In this document: in pieces, positions 17,309 through 25,812 of the stretch | How the letters are laid out: each line of letters begins with the position of its first letter | How positions within the stretch are numbered: position 1 is the stretch's first letter | NCBI GenBank assembly: GCA_019636475.1 | Contig: JAHBXN010000005.1 | Coordinates: forward strand, 1-64,000 | DNA from: Phycisphaerae bacterium | Lineage (GTDB): Bacteria > Planctomycetota > Phycisphaerae > UBA1845 > UTPLA1 | Reading direction: 5' to 3' | DNA: 64,000 nucleotides | Notes under the pieces: model-generated | What the model saw: the letters and a program-made list of their open reading frames with translations, nothing else | What the model was told of the DNA's origin: nothing | Databases searched by the model: none | Made by a program: the position numbers and the translations under genes

Positions 17309-18814
17309 ATGACGCTCGGGCGACGTCTGACGGGAACAACAGCCGTGTTCATTTGCGGCATTGTGCTGTTGGGCGCGGCGTCGACCTCGGGTTTAAGCGG
17401 CTTGCGCGAGCACGCAAGAATTGCACGCGATGAGTTCCTCGAACTCCGCATGATTCAGCGCGCAGAGGCATTCGCCGAGGACGTGCATGGCCGATCTCGT
17501 ACGGCCGACTACGACCGATCCAAGGCGCGCGACGAACTCGACTCTGCGATCTCGATTATTGATGAATTCCTTGCATTCCAGGATTTGCAGGTTGGCGCAG
17601 ACCCTGCGCATCAGGAGGCTGAACGGCGAGGGGCGACACGCGCCAGGGCCAGTCTCGTGGTGCTGCGCGACGGCGCGCAACGCACCGCCGACATCGCTGA
17701 AGATCGCAAAGAGATCGAATCCGCTCTGGGTGAACTGAACCAGTTGATTCAATCGATGGACCGGCTGATTGCCATTAACCACGCATCCGCGGCGACAAAG
17801 CTGTACGAATCGATCCTTTTCATCTCAATTCTGGCGGTCTCGCTGGCGATTGGCGCCGTAATACTGGGATTCTTCCACCACCGCTCGATCATGCGGCCGA
17901 TCCGCCGGATGCAGGCGGCCGTGCGCCGTATCGCGTCGGGCGCGCTGGCCGAACGTGTCGCAATCTGCGGTGACGCCGAGTTGGTAGCGCTTTCAGAGGA
18001 CCTGAATCGGATGGCGCAGGAACTGCAGGCCGTCTATCGCGATCTCGAGGAAAAAGTGCGCGTAAAAAGCCACGAGTTGGTTCGTTCTGAGCGGTTGGCG
18101 AGCGTCGGCTTTCTCGCGGCGGGCGTGGCGCACGAGATCAACAATCCGTTGAATATCATGTCCGGTTTTGCGGAGCTGTCGCTCTCACGGCTGCGAAAGG
18201 CATCCAGCCCCGATGCCGTGGCCGAAGCGCGTGAGTCGCTTCAAATTATCCGCGACGAGGCGTTTCGGTGTCGGGATATTTTGCAGCGACTTTTGTCGCT
18301 GGCGAAGATGGGAGACGACCTCCGCGCTCCGGTGTCGATGTCGCGGATCATCGACGAAATCGTGCATATGATCCGGGCCGTCAGCGCCAATCGCCACCGG
18401 GACGTGTCGGCGGAAATTCCACAGGACGACGGACTGGTGATCAACGGCAACGAATCGGAGATGAAACAGGTCTTATTGAACCTCGTCATCAACGCCTTGA
18501 ACGCCGTGAAGCCCGTCGTCGGTCGCGTTAAAATCACAGGCCGGCGCGAAGGGCCGCGCGTTGTCGTGGATGTAACCGACAACGGCTGCGGCATGTCACC
18601 CCAGACAATCGAACAGGTTTTTGAGCCATTCTTTACACTCGACACCGGCGCAGCCGTACACGGAGCAGGACTCGGCCTATCGATATCTCACGCCATTGTC
18701 GAAGCGCACGGCGGTTCGGTCACCGCACAAAGCGATGGCTTGGGATGTGGAAGCCGATTCACCGTCTCCCTACCGGCTGAAGCCAGATCGGAGGCCAGTG
18801 GACAAGCTGCTTGA
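17309..18814 (+). CDS. Membrane sensor histidine kinase with HAMP domain
   Basis: This 501-residue kinase has a membrane helix at about 11-30, an extracytoplasmic mostly helical sensor region (~35-165), a second helix at ~168-190, a HAMP linker (RPIRRMQAAVRRIASGALAERV), and a HisKA domain with phospho-acceptor His275 in AAGVAHEINNPLNI. The C-terminal HATPase shows the N box LLNLVINALNAV, DVTDNGCGM and GAGLGLSISHAIVEAHGG. The HEINNP form places it with NtrB/ZraS/DctB-like kinases. Start ATG 17309 follows GGGGAGTG. It is followed by a response regulator whose start lies inside its last codons, so the pair is an operon. The stimulus cannot be read from sequence. Confidence 0.93.
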   Translation: MTLGRRLTGTTAVFICGIVLLGAASTSGLSGLREHARIARDEFLELRMIQRAEAFAEDVHGRSRTADYDRSKARDELDSAISIIDEFLAFQDLQVGADPAHQEAERRGATRARASLVVLRDGAQRTADIAEDRKEIESALGELNQLIQSMDRLIAINHASAATKLYESILFISILAVSLAIGAVILGFFHHRSIMRPIRRMQAAVRRIASGALAERVAICGDAELVALSEDLNRMAQELQAVYRDLEEKVRVKSHELVRSERLASVGFLAAGVAHEINNPLNIMSGFAELSLSRLRKASSPDAVAEARESLQIIRDEAFRCRDILQRLLSLAKMGDDLRAPVSMSRIIDEIVHMIRAVSANRHRDVSAEIPQDDGLVINGNESEMKQVLLNLVINALNAVKPVVGRVKITGRREGPRVVVDVTDNGCGMSPQTIEQVFEPFFTLDTGAAVHGAGLGLSISHAIVEAHGGSVTAQSDGLGCGSRFTVSLPAEARSEASGQAA

Positions 18815-19409
18815 AGACCAACCAGCAAGCGATCGGGTGCTTGTCGTGGACGATGAGGCGCGCCTTCGAGAATTGTGGAGGCGGGCATTGCGCGACATGG
18901 GCTTGTGCGGCGCGGGCGCTCGCAACGCCGAAGAGGCTGTCGCGCTGGCCCGCGAGGTGGAATTTGGCGTCGCCATGCTGGATTTGAATCTTCCGGGCTG
19001 CAACGGACTCGACCTGCTGGATCAACTTCGTGCTCTTCAGCCCGACATTGCGGCCGTGATCGTGACGGGTTACGGCACGCTCGACGCGGCAAGGCGCGCC
19101 ATTCACCTTGATGTGGTCGAGTTTCTCACGAAGCCATGCAGCCTTGGAGAATTGGAGGCGGCCGTCGATCGCGCCCGCAACAGATTCCGCTTACGCCGGA
19201 CTGCGGAAAAATCCGCGCCCATTGAGCAATTTTCGCCATCAGCCGCTCCGACTGCCACAACCATGTCCGAGGTCGAACGAAAAGCGATTCTTGAATCACT
19301 TGAGCGCAATGGCGGCAATCGCATCGCGACGGCCCGCGAACTTGGCATCAGCGTCCGCACGTTGTATTACCGGCTTTCGCAATATCAGCGTGCGGGATTT
19401 GTCGCGTGA
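18798..19409 (+). CDS. Response regulator, receiver plus Fis-type HTH (RegA/PrrA-like layout)
   Basis: The 203-residue protein has a receiver domain (RVLVVDDEARLRELW, phospho-acceptor Asp62 in LDLNLPGCNG, VTGYGT, FLTKPCS) joined by a short linker to a Fis-type helix-turn-helix (EVERKAILESLERNGGNRIATARELGISVRTLYYRL). It lacks the AAA+ sigma54 activator domain that usually sits between these parts in NtrC-type regulators, the layout known in RegA/PrrA/ActR. The start is GTG 18798 with GGAGG four bases ahead, overlapping the kinase gene by 17 bases. It is the likely partner of that kinase. Confidence 0.92.
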   Translation: MDKLLEDQPASDRVLVVDDEARLRELWRRALRDMGLCGAGARNAEEAVALAREVEFGVAMLDLNLPGCNGLDLLDQLRALQPDIAAVIVTGYGTLDAARRAIHLDVVEFLTKPCSLGELEAAVDRARNRFRLRRTAEKSAPIEQFSPSAAPTATTMSEVERKAILESLERNGGNRIATARELGISVRTLYYRLSQYQRAGFVA

Positions 19410-19491
19410 GCCGTTGCCGCGAGAAGGCGGCAGGCATTCGTGATCATGCGCCGGCGAAAGTCTGATCAAAACACGTCCAGGCGCGTTGAAC

Positions 19492-19504
19492 TGCAAAATT
19501 TGCA
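19492..19504. promoter_or_regulatory. Candidate regulator site TGCAAAATTTGCA
   Basis: A 13-base perfect palindrome around one central base, 66 bases before the gene at 19571. A -10-like TATAGT lies downstream at 19533-19538 with no good -35, which would put this site near -47, an activator position. A near-identical site is at 17117-17129. Confidence 0.42.
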
Positions 19505-19570
19505 AAATAGGGAACTACTCATCTCTCGCACGTATAGTTAAAGGAGCTTTTTCCAACAGCGAGGATTGAG

Positions 19571-20107
19571 ATGGAACCATCCACCTTGAACGTTACGAAA
19601 CCAAGCGGTCGCGGACAACTCAGCATGGAAGGCGTCATTACGGACATCAAAGCCAGTGCGTGCTTTCAAACTGAATCCGCATGGCTTGCTCGCGGCGGGT
19701 TTCCCGTTGCGCCACGTCCCAGACTCTACAAAGTGCTTGAAAAAGACATGGTCCGCGTGATTTTTCCCACCCTGGTTACGACGGTGGACGAAGGCACGGC
19801 CGTCGGGCTGATCTGTCTTTATTCACTTCAGGACCGGTCGACGATCTACGCGCATGCGGTCTTTGCCGGGCCCACCGCCAACGCTTCGCTGCGCAGCATT
19901 TTCAATCCGCCGACGCAGGCCAAGCCCCAGCCGGGACTTGACGGCAATCTGGCGATTCTGAAATTCGTCGCATGGAAAGCCGCGGGGTGGAGCAAATTCC
20001 TGAATGACGAACTGGCGATGGGAACCGATGAAGCGTCGCGAATCTGGATCGAGAATTTCTGGAAAGCGCTCGATCGCATGTACGGCGGAGGAAACCTGAT
20101 TTCGTGA
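19571..20107 (+). CDS. Hypothetical protein, cytoplasmic
   Basis: The 178-residue protein starts at ATG 19571 with GAGG nine bases upstream. It has no signal peptide or membrane helix. The segments VRVIFPTLVTTVDEGTAVGLICLYSLQD and RIWIENFWKALDRMYGGG do not match a family I know. Its stop overlaps the start of the following lipoprotein gene (GTGA), so the two are likely expressed together, possibly under the 13-base site upstream. Confidence 0.75.
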   Translation: MEPSTLNVTKPSGRGQLSMEGVITDIKASACFQTESAWLARGGFPVAPRPRLYKVLEKDMVRVIFPTLVTTVDEGTAVGLICLYSLQDRSTIYAHAVFAGPTANASLRSIFNPPTQAKPQPGLDGNLAILKFVAWKAAGWSKFLNDELAMGTDEASRIWIENFWKALDRMYGGGNLIS

Positions 20108-21645
20108 TTCGCCAGCGTCGATTCTTGGCACAGTTCACGTCGGGCCTTGTTTTCGTCACCGCTCTTGTCCTGGCCGGCTGCGTGCCCGCCCAATTTGAAG
20201 ACGGGCTTGGATGGACGGTCCGCCAATATCGAGCGACGGATGCACGGTACCGCGCGGTGGCGGATATGCCGTTTCTGCGCATCGATGATTACTCGCTCGA
20301 TCAACTGCGGACACTGTCGGCTTCGGGTGCATCGGACGATTCCCCGGCGAATCTGGTCGAGATTCTGGCGCGATGTCATGAATTGGCCATCACCTCGGTT
20401 CAGAACGAGATCGATCACCTGCCGTCCAAAGCGATCGACGAAATCTGGCTACGGTATTTTCAAAATGAACCAGAGCCGAAGGATCGTCGAGCGGCGATTC
20501 GAGACCGCTACGTGATGCAGCTCAGGAGCGACTACACGTCGCTTCGCGATCAGGCGACCGCTTCGAGAAATCGCACTGAAGCCACCCGAATCGCGCGATC
20601 GATCGTCGACAAAGTCGGCCCATCCGTGAAGGACCAGCGTGGAAGCGGGCTGCTTCTGGAGGCAGTCCAGTCGCAGTATGAACGCGATCGAGCAGCGGGC
20701 TTCACAGCGGCCGGACCCTTCGATGTGTATGCACCGCCGTCATCGCCGGAATTCCAGAACGCATTCGCCTCGTGGAGTCCTGACGAATATTCATCGCTCG
20801 TGCGCTTTGCTCCGATTCTGCTGCAGGAACGACGGTCCAATGCCAAATATCCTGCGCGAGTCGACGAAATCGGCAAGGTGAACCTCTCGGGTTCGCCCGG
20901 CCGCATCGAGGTCCATGTCGAGACTTCGACACCTGTCCTGTATGCCTACACCCGCAAGGCGGTGATTCGCAATCATGCGTATCAGCAGCTTCTTTATTGC
21001 TGGTGGTTTCCCGAACACCCTTCGATGACGCAGAATGACCCGGAAGCCGGGCTTGTTGATGGCGCGACGATCTGCATTACGCTCGATTCGCACGGTCAAC
21101 CGGCCGTTGTTGAGACGATTCAAAACTGCGGATGCCACATTCACTGTTTTGCCAATTCCAATCTGGAGGAGAAAGCGCGGCGGCAATGGAAGGACGCTGC
21201 CGGTTCCGCGCTGGAGCCTCTGGAAAAGCCGGCGGACGATCGGCCGCGGCTCACAGTGGCAGGCCACTTTGTCACCGGTGACTCCGGCGATGCAACGCAA
21301 CTATACGTCATCAGCCGTGCAGGCTATCACGATGTGATTGCCGTTCACGGCGTTGACTTTGACCCGGAAGGCGGACGAACCGTCCTGTCAAAGCGAACCT
21401 ACGACCTCGTGGCATACGATACGCTTGAGAATCTTCCCACCCAATTCGGGAAGGCCAGCATGTTCGGGCCTGACGGCCTGGTCCACAATGCCGGTCGCCC
21501 AGAAGGCTGGCTGCTGGCCCCGACCGGTATGCGCAGCGCGGGTCAACCGCGGCAGCGTGGCACACAGATGGTCTGCTGGGACGCGCTTGACTTCGACGAT
21601 CCGCACCTGCTGGAGAAGACCCTGCGCCTGCCGAACGACTTCTGA
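20104..21645 (+). CDS. Hypothetical lipoprotein
   Basis: This 513-residue protein begins at a GTG overlapping the previous stop. Its signal sequence (FTSGLVFVTALVLAGC) ends in a perfect lipobox, predicting lipid anchoring at Cys26. The mature part has a helical N-terminal half and a C-terminal half with conserved-looking aromatic and His/Cys-rich stretches (YCWWFPEHPSM, TIQNCGCHIHCFA). VDGATICITLDSHGQPAVVETIQNCGCHIH suggests a metal- or disulfide-containing pocket, but I recognise no family. The 3' end is convergent with the GT2 gene. Confidence 0.8.
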   Translation: MIRQRRFLAQFTSGLVFVTALVLAGCVPAQFEDGLGWTVRQYRATDARYRAVADMPFLRIDDYSLDQLRTLSASGASDDSPANLVEILARCHELAITSVQNEIDHLPSKAIDEIWLRYFQNEPEPKDRRAAIRDRYVMQLRSDYTSLRDQATASRNRTEATRIARSIVDKVGPSVKDQRGSGLLLEAVQSQYERDRAAGFTAAGPFDVYAPPSSPEFQNAFASWSPDEYSSLVRFAPILLQERRSNAKYPARVDEIGKVNLSGSPGRIEVHVETSTPVLYAYTRKAVIRNHAYQQLLYCWWFPEHPSMTQNDPEAGLVDGATICITLDSHGQPAVVETIQNCGCHIHCFANSNLEEKARRQWKDAAGSALEPLEKPADDRPRLTVAGHFVTGDSGDATQLYVISRAGYHDVIAVHGVDFDPEGGRTVLSKRTYDLVAYDTLENLPTQFGKASMFGPDGLVHNAGRPEGWLLAPTGMRSAGQPRQRGTQMVCWDALDFDDPHLLEKTLRLPNDF

Positions 21646-21656
21646 TGCGAATTTCT

Positions 21657-22838
21657 TCATGCCTCTATTCTGGTTCTCCGAACCTGGTAATGCGTTCCAC
21701 GCCATTCCACGTTCGATTTCCTCAGGCTCTTGAAGAGTGCGGCCCCCAGGATGAGAAGTACCCCGATGCACGAGAGCGGATAGAGCCAGAGATATCGAAT
21801 TCTGCACCGAGCGATCGAGAAGAAACGCACGCTCGTCGTCATGAGCATCGCAAGATGCAGAACGCCAAGTCCACAAAACACCTGCCAGACAAGCCCGCCG
21901 CCATGGAGCACGCGCGACAGACAAATCGGAATCGTGATGAAAGGCGTCAGCGAACCCACGACGATCGACGCCATGCAGAGCGCTATTTGCAATGGTGTGA
22001 GTACGCCGATGTAGATGCGCTGCCAGCCGCGGAAAAGTTCGCGAAGCGACGCATACATTCGAACGCAGCAGATGTCGGGTCCGATCGCACTGGCAATGCG
22101 GAACCCCGCGGCCCTGAATCGACGCGCGAGGGGGATGTCCTCAATCAGGGCGTCCCGAACCGCGCGATGGCCGTCCACCGAAAAGTAGACCTCTCGCCGA
22201 ACCAGGAGGAACTGGCCGTTGGCGAAAGCGACGTGATCCTTGTCACGGGCCGATCGGCCATACCAGATGACAATCATGGCGCCGCAGAGCGGCAGCAGGA
22301 GCCGTTCCCAGAATCCGACACTGCCGTCCCGCGGCCAGATGCTCAGCATGTCCAGCGTTCCCGTTCCTGCATAATGAACGGCATTGACCAGGCCGCGCGG
22401 CAAGACGTGGCAATCGGCATCGACGAACATCAGCCAGTGCGTCGTCGCCTGCTGCGCAGCACACCACATCGCATGAGATTTGCCCATCCATCCCTTCGGC
22501 AGAGTTTCAATCCGCTGAACACTCACGCGGGGATCGCCGCCGGCCGCGGCACGAACCATGCCAGCGGTATCGTCGTCCGAACGATCGTCCACCACGACGA
22601 TTCGAAAATCAGGATAATCCTGACTGAGAAGATGTTGCAGGGTATCTGTTATCCTCGTCGCCTCGTTTCGCGCGGGAACGATGACCGTCAAGGACTCCTG
22701 TGCACTGTTTGCGGGATCGTCCTCGACGAACATGCCGTCGCGCCTCGCGCGATTCATGATGACATGCTGCCAAATCCAGACGAAAATCACCGCGACTTGC
22801 AGCAAGGCGGCCAGCAACTGGAGCGATAGAATCAACAT
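21657..22838 (-). CDS. Family 2 glycosyltransferase, membrane-bound (HpnB/CrtQ-like)
   Basis: The protein (393 residues from ATG 22838; a longer frame runs to 23057 but would overlap the divergent cytochrome gene) has one N-terminal membrane helix, a GT-A domain, and about three or four C-terminal helices. GT2 marks are LTVIVPARNEATRI, VVVDDRSDDDTAG, the metal-binding DAD in MFVDADCHV, the acceptor-region ED in ALIEDIPLARRF, and RGWQRIYIG in place of the QxxRW motif. This layout is seen in hopanoid-associated HpnB and carotenoid CrtQ type enzymes, so it probably glycosylates a lipid. No hopanoid or carotenoid genes are adjacent. Confidence 0.85.
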   Translation of the reverse strand: MLILSLQLLAALLQVAVIFVWIWQHVIMNRARRDGMFVEDDPANSAQESLTVIVPARNEATRITDTLQHLLSQDYPDFRIVVVDDRSDDDTAGMVRAAAGGDPRVSVQRIETLPKGWMGKSHAMWCAAQQATTHWLMFVDADCHVLPRGLVNAVHYAGTGTLDMLSIWPRDGSVGFWERLLLPLCGAMIVIWYGRSARDKDHVAFANGQFLLVRREVYFSVDGHRAVRDALIEDIPLARRFRAAGFRIASAIGPDICCVRMYASLRELFRGWQRIYIGVLTPLQIALCMASIVVGSLTPFITIPICLSRVLHGGGLVWQVFCGLGVLHLAMLMTTSVRFFSIARCRIRYLWLYPLSCIGVLLILGAALFKSLRKSNVEWRGTHYQVRRTRIEA

Positions 22839-22920
22839 GGGTGCAAACCGGGATTCAAGCGACCAATTCGAAATGGGCGTAACAAAGGTGATGAAGACTT
22901 CGGCTGCAATCAGAAGCGTA

Positions 22921-23544
22921 ATGGATCTCCGAAAACAGGCAAAGGCGGTTGTATTTCTTGTCGCCACATTTCCGTTTGCGTCCAGTTGCTCCGGTCCACT
23001 GCCGCTGACGACCGCGATCCTGCCGGAGCACGATTCCGCATACCTCGAACGCCTCAATACCCACCACTTCGACGGACGAACGGCCTACCTGACGTGGAAG
23101 GCTGAAGAAACCGGCCGATCGTCTGAGGATCTCGCGAAGGCCGACGAAGCCCTGAGCAGTACGAAGAATCCGTTTGACGCCTACGCCAATGCCGATGCAG
23201 TGAGCCGGGGAGCGGTCATATATAAGTACCACTGCGCCCGCTGCCACGGCGACGACGCGCGCGGCCACGGACCTTCCGCCCTGGCGACGCATCCGGCCAA
23301 CGATTTTCGGGCATTCAGTCAGCGATTTGCCTCGGGTCTTCACCGTGGCGCACCACGCCGATGGTTCAAAAGCATCTCGGAAGGCTTTGGCGATCCCGTT
23401 GATTACCCCGATGAACCGCGCGGCCCCGCAATGCCGGCGTTCGGCGACAAACTGACGCGCGAACAAATCTGGCTTGTCATCACGTACCTTCAGACACTCG
23501 ACGCGCGGGCGCCCCAATCGCATGGACCGACCGCATCGAAGTAG
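22921..23544 (+). CDS. Mono-haem cytochrome c, probably a lipoprotein
   Basis: The 207-residue protein has a hydrophobic N-terminus (VVFLVATFPFASSC) with a possible lipidated Cys23 and one haem site CARCH (Cys105-Cys108-His109). The distal ligand is likely the Met in GPAMPAFGDKLT, followed by the terminal helix REQIWLVITYLQTL, as in class I cytochromes of cytochrome cbb3 or alternative complex systems. It acts in periplasmic electron transfer; the partner is not nearby. The start at ATG 22921 is preferred over 22681, which lies inside the divergent glycosyltransferase gene. Confidence 0.9.
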   Translation: MDLRKQAKAVVFLVATFPFASSCSGPLPLTTAILPEHDSAYLERLNTHHFDGRTAYLTWKAEETGRSSEDLAKADEALSSTKNPFDAYANADAVSRGAVIYKYHCARCHGDDARGHGPSALATHPANDFRAFSQRFASGLHRGAPRRWFKSISEGFGDPVDYPDEPRGPAMPAFGDKLTREQIWLVITYLQTLDARAPQSHGPTASK

Positions 23545-23597
23545 GCGTTTGCACTGAATGTGATCGAGCCGCGCAAGTAGCGGGAATGGAGTTGTGG

Positions 23598-25088
23598 ATG
23601 GCGACCATATTCCTCACAGGTGCAACCGGGCTGCTCGGCCATTACACCCTCGCCGCCTTGTTGTCGCGGGAGGGTGTGACGGTTCGGGTCCTGGTTTCGC
23701 CGCCAGTCGACGAGAGCATCGCCCGACTGGGACTCCTGCTCAAGGAAATTGGGGTCGATCTGGCGTCCGCGATTGGTTCCGGTCGCGTGTCGATCGTTCC
23801 GGGGCGCCTTCCCGATCGACTTGACCCTATGCAAATGGCCGGCGTGGACACCGTGCTTCATGCCGCAGCCTCAACCCGGTTCCACATGGATGCCTCCGGA
23901 GAACCGTTCCGGACGAATGTCAACGGGACGGCGGCACTGCTTGGGTTCGCGGCACGCGCGGGCGTGAAGCATTTTGTACTGGTGAGCACCGCGTATGTGG
24001 GCGGTCTGTCATCCGGGGTGCTTCCCGAGGACCGGTTGGCGACTTGCAGCCCCAACGCCAATGATTATGAGCGATCCAAATGGGTGGCCGAGCAATCCGT
24101 CCTGAAATGGTCAAATCGCGAAAGACGCGGCGTCATTGTTCGGCCTTCGATTCTGATTGGCGATTTGGCGAATGGCCGCTCCACGACGTTTGGCGGCGTC
24201 TATATTCTGGCCCGGGCTGTCGAACTCATGGCCCGTGCGATCGAACATGAACCGCTGATTGATCGCAAACGCATTCCGTTGCGCATCATGGGCCGACCCG
24301 AGTCTTTCTTGAATATCTCGCCGGTGTGCTGGACCGCCCTTCATTTGTCGGCGATTGCTTCCCATCCACCCGATTCGCCCGAAATCGTCAACCTCGTGAA
24401 TCCGGCGCCGCCGTCGTGTGATGACGTCAAACGATGGCTTGAGGCGCAGTTTGATCTGGGTGGAGGCCGGTTCACGACCGAGGCATGGCCATGGGCCGAT
24501 GCGACTGACTTTGAAGAGGTGTTCTATGCTGCGGGTGAAGGTGTGCATGCCTATTTCCGGCGTGACCTGCATATTGAGACGAATTTCCTTTCGGCCCGGG
24601 GCGAGTCTGGATCCCTGGTCAACGAAGCCCACTTCCAGAAGTGCATCAACTATGCTCGAGATCGCCGGTGGGGCCGCAGGGCACCGACTCTGACGAGGGC
24701 GTCGATCCCGCAGGGCGGAGACATCCATCCCGCGTGGTACTTCGAGCAATTCATGGCCAGCCGGCTTCCGACGTCATCCATCTCGCGCATCAGCGGCTTC
24801 ACCGCGATCGTGCGATACATCATCGATGGGATCGAAGATGGGGAGTGGGTGTGCCGATTCCAGGCGGGCCGGATGGTCGAACTTCGGCGCGGCCGAAATT
24901 CTCTTCACGAAAACTTCGGCTTTCGCGTCGGTCGCGAAACCTTTGTCAGGATTGTGACGGGTAAACAGACCATTCAGTCGGCCTACTTTCAGTCGGAAGC
25001 GGAGATTTTCGGCGACACTCTCATGGCGATGAAAATGGTTCCGATCATGGATTCCTTCCTGCTCGAGTGTCCTTTGCCTTCGGGGTAA
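23598..25088 (+). CDS. Extended SDR / thioester-reductase-like protein fused to an SCP2 sterol-carrier domain
   Basis: The 496-residue protein starts best at ATG 23598 (GGAG six bases upstream). Residues 1-~380 are an extended Rossmann short-chain dehydrogenase: GATGLLGH (8-15), VLHAAASTRF, VLVSTAYVGG and catalytic Tyr157/Lys161 in NDYERSKW, resembling NAD-binding-4 male-sterility/thioester reductases. After IHPAWYFEQFMASRLP a domain of about 100 residues (TAIVRYIIDGIEDGEWVCRF to GDTLMAMKMVPIMDSFL) has the SCP2 sterol-carrier pattern, which binds acyl or sterol chains. The fusion suggests it reduces a carrier-held lipid. It heads an operon with a hydrolase and a PaaK-like ligase. Confidence 0.82.
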   Translation: MATIFLTGATGLLGHYTLAALLSREGVTVRVLVSPPVDESIARLGLLLKEIGVDLASAIGSGRVSIVPGRLPDRLDPMQMAGVDTVLHAAASTRFHMDASGEPFRTNVNGTAALLGFAARAGVKHFVLVSTAYVGGLSSGVLPEDRLATCSPNANDYERSKWVAEQSVLKWSNRERRGVIVRPSILIGDLANGRSTTFGGVYILARAVELMARAIEHEPLIDRKRIPLRIMGRPESFLNISPVCWTALHLSAIASHPPDSPEIVNLVNPAPPSCDDVKRWLEAQFDLGGGRFTTEAWPWADATDFEEVFYAAGEGVHAYFRRDLHIETNFLSARGESGSLVNEAHFQKCINYARDRRWGRRAPTLTRASIPQGGDIHPAWYFEQFMASRLPTSSISRISGFTAIVRYIIDGIEDGEWVCRFQAGRMVELRRGRNSLHENFGFRVGRETFVRIVTGKQTIQSAYFQSEAEIFGDTLMAMKMVPIMDSFLLECPLPSG

Positions 25089-25096
25089 TTCGTTCC

Positions 25097-25804
25097 ATGC
25101 GACCTCGCGGCCACATCTCCGAGGAGACGGTTCGCTTCAGATGCGGATCACTGATGCTGAACGGGCAATTGGCCTATCCGGAGTCGGGACGGCCGCATTG
25201 GGCGGCCCTCATCGTCGGCGCACATCCTCTGCTGGGAGCCAAGCCCGGCAATAACATCGTGGATGCGCTGCGCAGCTCGCTCGCAATGAACGGTGCCGTA
25301 ACAATGTCATTCAGCTATCGGGGCACGGGCGCAAGCGACTCGGGCAATCTGGATTGGCAGCGCATGATCTCTGATTTCTGGCGGGACAGTCACGTTGCTG
25401 AGGAAAGCACATGGCTGGAGGATGGCCGAAGCGCGTTGGAATTCCTTCGAACGGTTGTTCGCAGTCCCATTGTGCTGGTGGGATACAGCTTCGGTTGTTG
25501 GATCGTCTCGTGTTTACATGCGACGCGGAACGCCGCTGCGGCAGTTTTCATCTCTCCCAATCCGACGCAGCACGATCTGAGCGGCATAAACGCCGGGGGC
25601 ATCCCTTTGCTGGTGATATCGAGTGATAATGATTTTTCATGCCCGGTGGAGATTCTGAGGAGTTGGTTTGATTCTCTGCACAATCCGAAAACTCACGTCC
25701 TGATTCCGCAGGGCGAGCATTTCTTCAGAGGCCGTGAGGCCGAAGTTGCGGAAGCGACCAACGCACAACTGGCGGCGTGGGTTATACCGAGGGCGATGGC
25801 TTGA
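25097..25804 (+). CDS. Alpha/beta hydrolase
   Basis: The 235-residue protein has a complete alpha/beta-hydrolase triad: nucleophile Ser in VGYSFGCW, Asp in ISSDNDFSCP and His in PQGEHFFRG, with oxyanion region IVGAHPLLG. The opening TVRFRCGSLMLNGQLAYPE resembles the dienelactone-hydrolase/KANL3-type esterases. It starts at ATG 25097, nine bases after the SDR-SCP2 stop, and ends eight bases before the PaaK-like gene. The grouping suggests release or transfer of an acyl or aryl group, but the substrate is unknown. Confidence 0.85.
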   Translation: MRPRGHISEETVRFRCGSLMLNGQLAYPESGRPHWAALIVGAHPLLGAKPGNNIVDALRSSLAMNGAVTMSFSYRGTGASDSGNLDWQRMISDFWRDSHVAEESTWLEDGRSALEFLRTVVRSPIVLVGYSFGCWIVSCLHATRNAAAAVFISPNPTQHDLSGINAGGIPLLVISSDNDFSCPVEILRSWFDSLHNPKTHVLIPQGEHFFRGREAEVAEATNAQLAAWVIPRAMA

Positions 25805-25812
25805 TTCACACC

